Below, in pieces: positions 56,418 through 64,000 of a stretch of DNA of 64,000 nt. This DNA comes from Morella rubra. Lineage: Eukaryota > Streptophyta > Magnoliopsida > Fagales > Myricaceae. Numbering within the stretch: the first letter of the stretch is position 1; every line of letters begins with the position of its first letter. Made by a program: the position numbers and the translations under genes. Location of the stretch: contig CM025851.1 of assembly GCA_003952965.2 (NCBI GenBank), positions 31,130,316 through 31,194,315 on the forward strand, in the 5' to 3' direction. A model generated the notes under the pieces. The model was given only the letters and a program-made list of their open reading frames with translations, did no database searches and was not told where the DNA came from.

Positions 56418-59035
56418 ATCATGACCCATGCCAGTACTTACCCTTTAGGCTCACCTATAGTAATGGTATGCACACAAGCGGGGATTACGACATGAATTAA
56501 TCCTATAAAATTCTGGTAATTTGCTTTGAAAAAGCTTAGCGGAAAATATTTATTTGAAAATTTATTTTGAAATTAGTAAGAGAACATTTCAAATAATTCT
56601 TGAAGTTAGGAGTTATGACTAAAAGTTGGATACTTAAGAAATTGGCAACAGAACTTAGTTTGGAGAAATTGAAAGAAGAAATGAAAGTAAAGAAAACAAA
56701 GAAAAAGATGGCATAAAAAAATGGAATAAGAGAAATTTTTTTGAGAATATAAATAATTCCACTATGATCATGGATTTTCTCTTTTACAAAACATTCTTCA
56801 TGAGGAAAACAAAATAAGAGGAAATAAGTACAAAAGGGGAAGTTTTGCCTAAAGCTTTCCGTACTAAAGTGTCCGTGAAACAACTAAGTGATCCAAACTA
56901 ACAAAAGAGTGACAACTGCTAAAATTTACTAATCCTCCGGCTCAGTGTCGAAGGTCTGGTCTATAAACTTTGTCTTTTCGGTACCCTCCATCTGCAGGGC
57001 TGGTAGGGGAGAGATAATGTGTAGAAGGGCTGGATCTACATTTACAAACTCGAAGTCTTCCATGCGGGGAAGAGGGGGCAAGGGTGGACCTTTGAGGTAC
57101 CACTAGGGCTCGTACCCTATATACACCTTAAATGTATCAGTGATATACGTCCAAATCTTGACAACTTGTGTCAAAATCCAAAATCATGTGTGTCAATATC
57201 CATCTGTCGTCATGACGTCGGTCATACGAATTAAACAATAATAAAAGGGGTGAGTCCTACTGACTCAGTACTGGGGGGGGGGGGGATAGGGAAACGAAAC
57301 ATAGAGCGATATAAAATATAAGTAATAGAATTATATAATAATCAATCATTGAGCAATGTTTATAGTAAACCAATAAATGCATTATGAACGATGCAATGCA
57401 TAAATTAATGCATCCATTTCTCAGTTCTTTCACTTTCTTTCTTTCGTTTCTCGGTCTGTAGAGGTGTCCTTTCTTCATTCTGTTTAACCCCCAGAGTCTA
57501 GGTTATGCATCCCTCCTCTCCTCAGAGACTGTCTCGTGCCCCGGCACCAGGATCCAGTTAGGCATAACTATCCATCGCCAAGGAATACCAACCACTATCC
57601 TCTTAGTGGTGGCTTGCACTATCCACTGTGAATGGTACCGTCACCTAATCTCAAGACCACCTCTGGGTATGAGTTTCATTTCGGTCAACAGCATCTCCAT
57701 ACCCATGATATGTTGATGCAGCATGACTTATCATATGCATATTCGATAAACAATTTACCAAAGACGATCAATGGAATGCACATAGACAATTAGTTGACAT
57801 ATTATAAGCAAAACAGATTATAATTCACATAAGTCGATCATAAAATGCACATATGCCCTTTTTACTTTTTAATATAAAGACATAGCATAAGAATACATTA
57901 CTGAATGTCCTTTCTTCGATAAGAATTAATAACCATTTTCTTTTAATTTAGCTTAATAATGAATTAATTATGTAAATTATTATGTAATTGCAACTCTTCA
58001 CTAAAATCCATGAGTGAGGGACTCTTAGGCCTCATTAGACCCTATTGGGCTATCCCTAAGGTTTCAAGGTTTATTGGGCTTGTTTAGGGTTAATGCACTA
58101 ATTCTACTCGGTTTGGACTCAAATTTGGCTTCCCCATCTATTTTTCATGCTCTACACAGCCATAAAGTTATTTTTCCCAGTTCGGACCTTTTTACCCTAA
58201 CGTTTTATGTGAAATGTCGAACTGCCCTTAGAGACCTCCAAGGGGCATTTTTTACCTTTCCCGACCTTTCGATTGAGCTAAAATTTTTACTGAGACCTAC
58301 TGTGACAATATACTACATGTCTACCAATTTTCATGCAAAAATTTAAAGAATTTCATGGGGACATTTTGGACAACAAGAGTTTTTCAGTAAAAAAATCCTA
58401 ATTTTTCCATTTAATATGATGTTCACGTGCTATAATCTTTAAGTCATCATGCTGAAACAATATAATCACAACATGCCTTAGATATGAAGATATGAAGATC
58501 GATAAACTAATGAGATGCAAAGTGGTTTAAAATTTTAAGAGGCAAGTTCAACAACTTATGCACCTAAGTCCCACTACTTGGGGCCTTCAATGCAAGGCTA
58601 TCCTAGAAAAAGGTTCAAGGATCCTAGGCCCAACTAGGTCAGCCCAAAAAGCAAAAATCAAAGCCCAATTCGAGTATACCTAAAGTGACTTGTTTTAGAA
58701 AACTTTTCAGTTTTACCCTTAACTTTGACAGTAAATAACTTCTTAACCGTAGCTCCAAATGAGCTAAAATTTTAAACAGAGATTCTCTAACTTGTTATGA
58801 GCTAACTCTCCAAATTTGGGGTCCAAATAATCACATTTGATCCATGCGAGTATAGCCTAATTGTACTGACCTCAAATTTAACACAAAGGAGCCCTATTTG
58901 ACCATTTCACGACTTCCTCCATTTTCTCATGAAAACCTCTATAGTTTCCTTATTCTAGCAACGTAATCTCCCTTCTAACATGATAATGAACATGTTCTAT
59001 GATCAAAATCTTAATCCACATGCATGTTGATAATC
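56418..59035. repeat. Long direct repeat A flanking a gypsy pol fragment
   Basis: Matches 60160-62915 in the same orientation and order, with indels: 'gtacttaccc...taggctcacctatag' at the start, 'gtgagtcctactgactcagt', 'tgccccggcaccagga', 'gtttcaaggttta(t/c)tgggct', and the end 'aaaatcttaatccacatgca'. The repeat pair on each side of a Ty3 pol piece suggests long LTRs (with or without adjacent untranslated region) of a Ty3/gypsy element, though 2.6 kb is long. A G13 run lies near 57274. The small open frames inside are not supported. Confidence 0.6.
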
Positions 59036-59054
59036 AAACATGAAATCATGCCTA

Positions 59055-60155
59055 ATTTGTTAAGTGGGGCAAAGTTGGAACCCTTAGAATCGGTATTGGA
59101 GCTAGCCACCCCTGTAAAGGGATCGAAGGTCTTTTGCATATGGTAGAGTTCGATATTATTCTTGGTATGGATTGGTTGGCTACCTATCATGCTTCAGTTG
59201 ATTGTTTTCCTAAAGAGGTGATTTTTTGAATACCTGGCCAAGAGGAGTATAGATACAAGAGTTCGGGAGAAAGTGCAATGCCTCGAGTTGTGTCGGCCTT
59301 ACAGGCTCGAAAGTACATTTTGGACGGCGCCTAAGGATTTTTAGTCTTGGTGGTGGAATTGAAGAAGGAAGAGAAAGGGATTGACTTTATTCCGGTAATG
59401 AAGGAATTCCAGACGTGTTTCCTGATGTGTTACCAGGTTTACCCCCTGAAAGAGAAATTCATTTTAAGATTGAGGTTGTACTGGGAACAGTTCCAATATC
59501 TAAAGCGTTGTATCGTATGGCGTCGGCTGAGTTAAAAGAATTGAAGACATAGTTGTAGGATCTTTTGGAGCAAGGTTTTATTAAACCTAGTGTATCACCG
59601 TGGGGTGCTCCAGTGTTGTTTGTAAGAAGAAGGATGGAACTCTCTGGATGTGTATAGACTATAGAGAACTGAATCAAGTGATGGTGAAGAATAAGTATCC
59701 ATTACCGCATATAGATGCTTTGTTTGATTGATTAAAGGGAGCGGGAGTTTTCTCAAAGATAGATTTGCGGTATGGGTACCATCAGTTAAGAATCAAGGGC
59801 GACGATATTCCAAAGTCGACATTTCAGACTCGATATGGTCACTTTGAGTTCTTAGTGATGCCATTTGGATTGACGAATGCACCTGCTGCTTTTATTAACT
59901 TGATGAATAGAGTGTTTCGGGAGTTTTTGGATTATTTTGTGGTGGTTTTTATTGATGATTATTTGATTTATTCAAAGGACCGACCAAAGTACAAAAAGCA
60001 TTTACGCTTGGTACTACAAAAGTTGCGAGAAGAGCAATTGTATGCTAAATTATCAAAATGTGATTTTTGATTAGAGCAAGTGTCATTTTTGGGGCATATT
60101 GTGTCAAGTCAAGGCATCTCAGTGGACCCAAGTAAGATAGAAGCAGTTATGAATT
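59055..60155 (+). mobile_element. Ty3/gypsy pol fragment (protease-reverse transcriptase)
   Basis: Starts inside a retropepsin-like part (VEFDIILGMDWLATYHA, about 59144) and continues through the reverse transcriptase: [46 protein letters not shown], and the active-site variant [10 protein letters not shown] (FIDD for the usual YIDD or YVDD). The frame is broken by at least three stops or shifts (near 59228, 59330, 59550 and 60068). RNase H, integrase and gag are missing. It is dead. It joins repeat B abruptly at about 60155. Confidence 0.9.
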
Positions 60156-60159
60156 ACCC

Positions 60160-62915
60160 GTCACGCCTCATGTCAGTACTTACCCCCTAGGCTCACCTAT
60201 AGTGATGGTATGCACACAAGTGGGGATTACGGTATGATTTATTCCTATAAAGTTCTGGTAATTGGCTTTGAAAAAGCTTAGCGAAAAATGTTTACTTCAA
60301 AATTTATTTTGAAATTAGTAATAGAATATTTCAAATAATTCTTGATGTTAGGAATTTTGACAAAAAAAAATTGTAGCGATAAACAACATTGGATACTTAA
60401 GAAATTGGCAACATAACTTAATTTGGAGAAATTGAAAGAAGAAATGAAGGTAAAGAAAATAAAGAAAAGATGGCATAAAAAATGGAATAAGAGAAATTTT
60501 TTTGAGAATATAAACAGTTCCACTGTGATCACGGATTTTCTCTTTTACAAAACATCCTTCATGAGGAAAACAAAAGTAAGAAGAAATAAGTACAAAAATG
60601 GAAGCTGCCTAAAGCTTTCAGTACTAAAGTATTTGTGAAATAGTTGTCTGATCCAAACTAACAAAAGAGTGGCAACTGCTAAAGTTGACTAATCCTCTGG
60701 CTCGGAGTCGGAGGTCAGATCTATAAACATTGTCTCTCTAGTACTCTCCGCCGGTGGGGAAGGGACAAGGCCTAAAAGGGTTGGATCTACATCTACCAAA
60801 CTGAAGTCTTCCACGTGGGGAAAAGGGGGCAGGGGTGGACCTTTGAGTACCACTGGGGCTTGTACCCTCATGATCAGTGCATGGCCAAATCCGACTAATA
60901 CCTCATGGCTCAAAATCCAGGTCTGCTCGCTCAGATGATATCTCTTCGATCCGCAAGGTGGGGAAGTACAAGGGTGATTCCTATTGAGGGGACCTATTCC
61001 ACGTGGGGGATAAAAAGGAGCGAAATAATATAGCGGGGCTCGAGCCTAGATACATAAACTAATAAGATGCATAATTGTTCATAATAAATTACGGAACTAA
61101 AGCCTTGATCCAAACTGTCTGCACTAAAAGGTCTGGAATATCTTGGCTCCTTCTGTCCCCGGCACTGTAAGTTGACGACGTGACGCTGTGTCCATTTACA
61201 AAATAATAAATTAAAAAGGGTGAGTCCTATTGACTCAGTAGGGGGGAATACGAAACATAGAGCGATATAAAATAGAAGTAACAGAATTATAGAATAATCA
61301 ATCATTCAATGTTTATTGATGGTCTCCTTTTTCGCTCTGTTTAACCCCCTAGTTGTGCATCCCTCCTCTCCTCACTGTCCTGTGCCCCGGCACCAGGACC
61401 CAGTTAGGCATAATTGTCCATCGCAAGGGATACCAACCACTATCCTCTCAGTGATGGCTTGCACTATCCCACTGTGAACGGTACCGTCACCCGATCTTCT
61501 GGGTATGAGTTTCATTTTAGTCAACAGTATCCCCATATCAATGAAATGTTAATGCAACATGACTTATCATATGCATATTTGATAAACAATTTACCAAAGA
61601 CGATCAATCGAATGCAGTAGCAAATTTAAAATGCAGTTGACATATCATAAGCAAAACAGATTCACAATTCACATAAGTCGATCATAAAATGCACATATGC
61701 CCTTTTTACTTTTTAATGTAAAGACATAGCATAAGAATACATTATAAATGTCTTTCCTTCGATAAGAATTAATAATCATTTTTTTTAATTTATTTTAACA
61801 ATGAATTAATCATGTAAATTATTAAGTAATTGCAACTCTTCACTAAAATCCATGAGTGAGGGCCTCTTGGGCCTCATTAGACCCTATTGGGCTTATCCCT
61901 AAGGTTTCAAGGTTTACTGGGCTTGTTTAGGGTTAACGGGCCTAAAGTCCGCTAAACTTTATGATTTTCCTAATTCTACACGGTTTGGACTCAAATTTGG
62001 ACTTCCCCATCTATTTTTCATGCTCTACACAACCATAAATTATTTTTCCCAGTTCGGACCTTTTTACCCTAAGTTTTATGTGAAATGTCGAAACTTAGAG
62101 AACTCTAGGGGCATTTTTGCCCTTTCCGACCTCCAATTGAGCTAAAATTTTTACTGGGACCTACTATTACCATATACTACACGTCTACCAATTTTCATGT
62201 AAAAATTTCAAGGATTTCATGGGGACGTTTTGGACAGCAAGGGTTTTTCACTAAAAAGTCTAATTTTTCCATTGCATGTGATGTTCATGTGTTATAATCC
62301 TTAGATCTAAAGATTTAAGTCATCATATTGAAACAATATAATCACAACATGCCTTAGATATGAAGGTATGAAGATCAGCAAACTAATGAGATGCAAAGTG
62401 GTTTAAAACTAGAATAGGCAAGTCCAACAACTTATGCACCTTCTTTAAACTAAGGATACTTTTGCATCCTTTCAACAACTAATAAGGACCTAAAATACTT
62501 TTCAGGGCCACCTTAGATTCCCTAAGCTCCAAATCTAGAAGATTTGATCCATCGAGTATAGCCTAATTGCCCAGAAGGTTCTATTTGACAAGCTCCAGTG
62601 ATCCTTTCCCAATTACAGCCCCTTCTAACATGATAATGAACATTTTCTATGGTCAAAATCTTAATCCCATGCATCCCTTCTTAACCGTAACAAAGGAAGC
62701 TCCAATTGGGAGAAAGGGAGAAAACTGAGCGAAGAAGCACTTGAATGTATAGGTGACCTCAAATTTAACACAAAGAGTCCTATTTGACGATTTCATGTCT
62801 TTCTCCATTTTTTTTTCATGAAAACCTCTACAATTTCCTTATTCCAACAACCTAATCTCCCTTCTAACATGATAATGAACATTTTCTATGGTCAAAATCT
62901 TAATCCACATGCATG
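60160..62915. repeat. Long direct repeat B flanking the gypsy pol fragment
   Basis: Second copy of the repeat at 56418-59035. It contains an internal partial duplication: the block ending 'tatggtcaaaatcttaatcc' occurs at about 62630-62675 and again at about 62870-62905. Loss of 57060-57200-type sequence and other indels show age since insertion. Confidence 0.6.
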
Positions 62916-64000
62916 ATATGTCCTTTAGCCAAAAGCAAAAGCACCTCAAAGGAAGACATGGAATTAGAAAGGGAGATAAAGGCTGAAAAAGAAAAGCAAC
63001 ATGAGAGGGAACAAGGTGCAGGCCGACCACCTCACCTTTTCCCTTTTCCTCTTTTTTTTTTTTGTTTTGTTTCCTCTTCTCCTTACGGTTGCTTTACACT
63101 CTAATAACCTTTAGTTCCTTCTCTTTTTCCTCTTGATTTCTCCCATTTCTTCTTTCGGTCAGATGGCACTCTTGTCTCTAATTCTTTTCTTCTTCCTTGG
63201 TTGCAACTCTCTCATTTTACACACTCTAAGCCGGCACCATCTAAGGAATATAAAAGATAAGAATTGGTTTAGATATACTTAACCCTAGAGCCTATAACTA
63301 GGTAATCATTAGCTCTAGAACTCAACACAAAGAAGGAAACTTTAGGTTTGTGACATGTGGTCTCCCACCATTAATTGCAATGTGCAAGGCACAAGAAGAC
63401 AAAAGAAAACCACACATGCAAGCACCATTTGGCTAGAGAGAAAGAAAAGAAAGAAAGAAAAAAAAAACAAATGAGGAAGAAAGGCATTTCGGCTAAGCAT
63501 GTGGTATCTTCAAATGAGAGCTCCTAGGTTATAACCACATGTCTCTCCTCTCTTTTCTAGAGAAGGCTCAAATCTTCCAAAACTTGCTCTTAATGTGAAA
63601 TGCATGCAAATGGAGACAAAATTAACTCATCAGCCAAAAGGGATATAGGGCTGGTTGAACCTAGGGGAAAGAGAGAAAAATAAAAGAGTTTCAAGTTAAT
63701 GATAAGTTACTTACATAGGATTAAGTCAATATTTGTAAAAAAAAAAAAAAAAAACCCTAAAATAGTGAAAAAAGTGTAAAAATTAAAATTAATCAAGAAT
63801 GTGTCAATTTATTGATGAAGAAGAATTTTAGCTTCATTTAAGCATAATGAAATAAAATAATAATTATAAGCAATCTGTCTAATTACAACATTCCTAATGT
63901 GTCTAACCAAAAGGTAAAATAATGGCAAATCTTTTCTTGTAGTAAAACTTGATTTTTCTAATGCCTGATGAATGCAAGAAAATAAAGAAAATCGTGGCAT
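62916..64000. other. Spacer at the window end
   Basis: A-rich and T-rich sequence with poly(A)/(T) runs (63045-63062, 63738-63754). Open frames at 62913-63104 and 63809-64000 have no domain. No gene is seen up to the end. Confidence 0.45.

Noticed and set aside
57257..58346. Open frames inside the gypsy repeats (57257-57478, 58074-58346)
   Set aside because: Frames are not kept in the second repeat copy, so they are not under selection.

Overview
The window is nuclear DNA of a dicot plant, most likely a woody eudicot. This rests on multi-exon genes with GT-AG introns, plastid-targeted proteins of plant-only families, AT-rich spacers, and many plant-type transposable elements. I cannot name the species. 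Six protein-coding genes can be modelled with consistent splice sites and reading phase: an LRR receptor-like kinase (5684-8791, +), the plastid pyruvate dehydrogenase E2 subunit EMB3003 (10231-14014, -), an organelle-type 5'-3' exonuclease (18750-23536, +), the Ycf37-like TPR protein PYG7 (26333-31899, +), the zinc-finger regulator STOP1 (38325-39914, +) and the FHA/PIN protein PS1 (40584-44160, -). From memory, five of these have their Arabidopsis counterparts in one short stretch of chromosome 1 (PS1, STOP1, exonuclease, LRR kinase, E2), so this looks like an old conserved gene block with PYG7 added.

Layout. 1-5640: repeats, a broken and truncated copy of the LRR kinase gene (956-2120), a stray copy of its promoter (about 2690-2880) and LINE-like 3' ends. 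5684-8791: the intact kinase gene, whose kinase domain has lost several catalytic signatures. 10231-14014: the E2 gene on the opposite strand. 14808-22056: a direct tandem duplication (period 3449 bp over its first 2.8 kb) carrying exons 1-2 of the exonuclease gene twice; only the second copy is next to exons 3-5. 26333-31899: PYG7, with a foldback element in intron 2 and a MITE in intron 4. 31900-37300: spacer with MITE and foldback elements. 37300-44160: STOP1 and PS1, tail to tail about 670 bp apart.

44161-64000 is a transposon-dominated region: a hAT-like element (about 44948-48652) containing a Mutator-type foldback with a 9-bp target duplication, a tRNA-derived SINE with a perfect 17-bp target duplication and a second small hAT-like element; a PS1-like gene fragment split by a 1.2-kb insertion; a LINE-derived retroposon with a 14-bp target duplication; a decayed Ty1/copia element; and a Ty3/gypsy pol fragment between two long direct repeats.

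The genes do not form an operon or a defence-type system. The products act in plastid acetyl-CoA supply (E2), photosystem I assembly (PYG7), probable organelle DNA processing (exonuclease), acid/aluminium tolerance (STOP1), meiotic spindle orientation (PS1) and cell-surface signalling (LRR kinase). I found no convincing undescribed system. The most unusual features are the partial exonuclease duplication with abrupt identity breaks, the degenerate kinase, the upstream ORFs of STOP1, the transposon-split PS1-like fragment and a small orphan coiled-coil ORF at 53968-54270.
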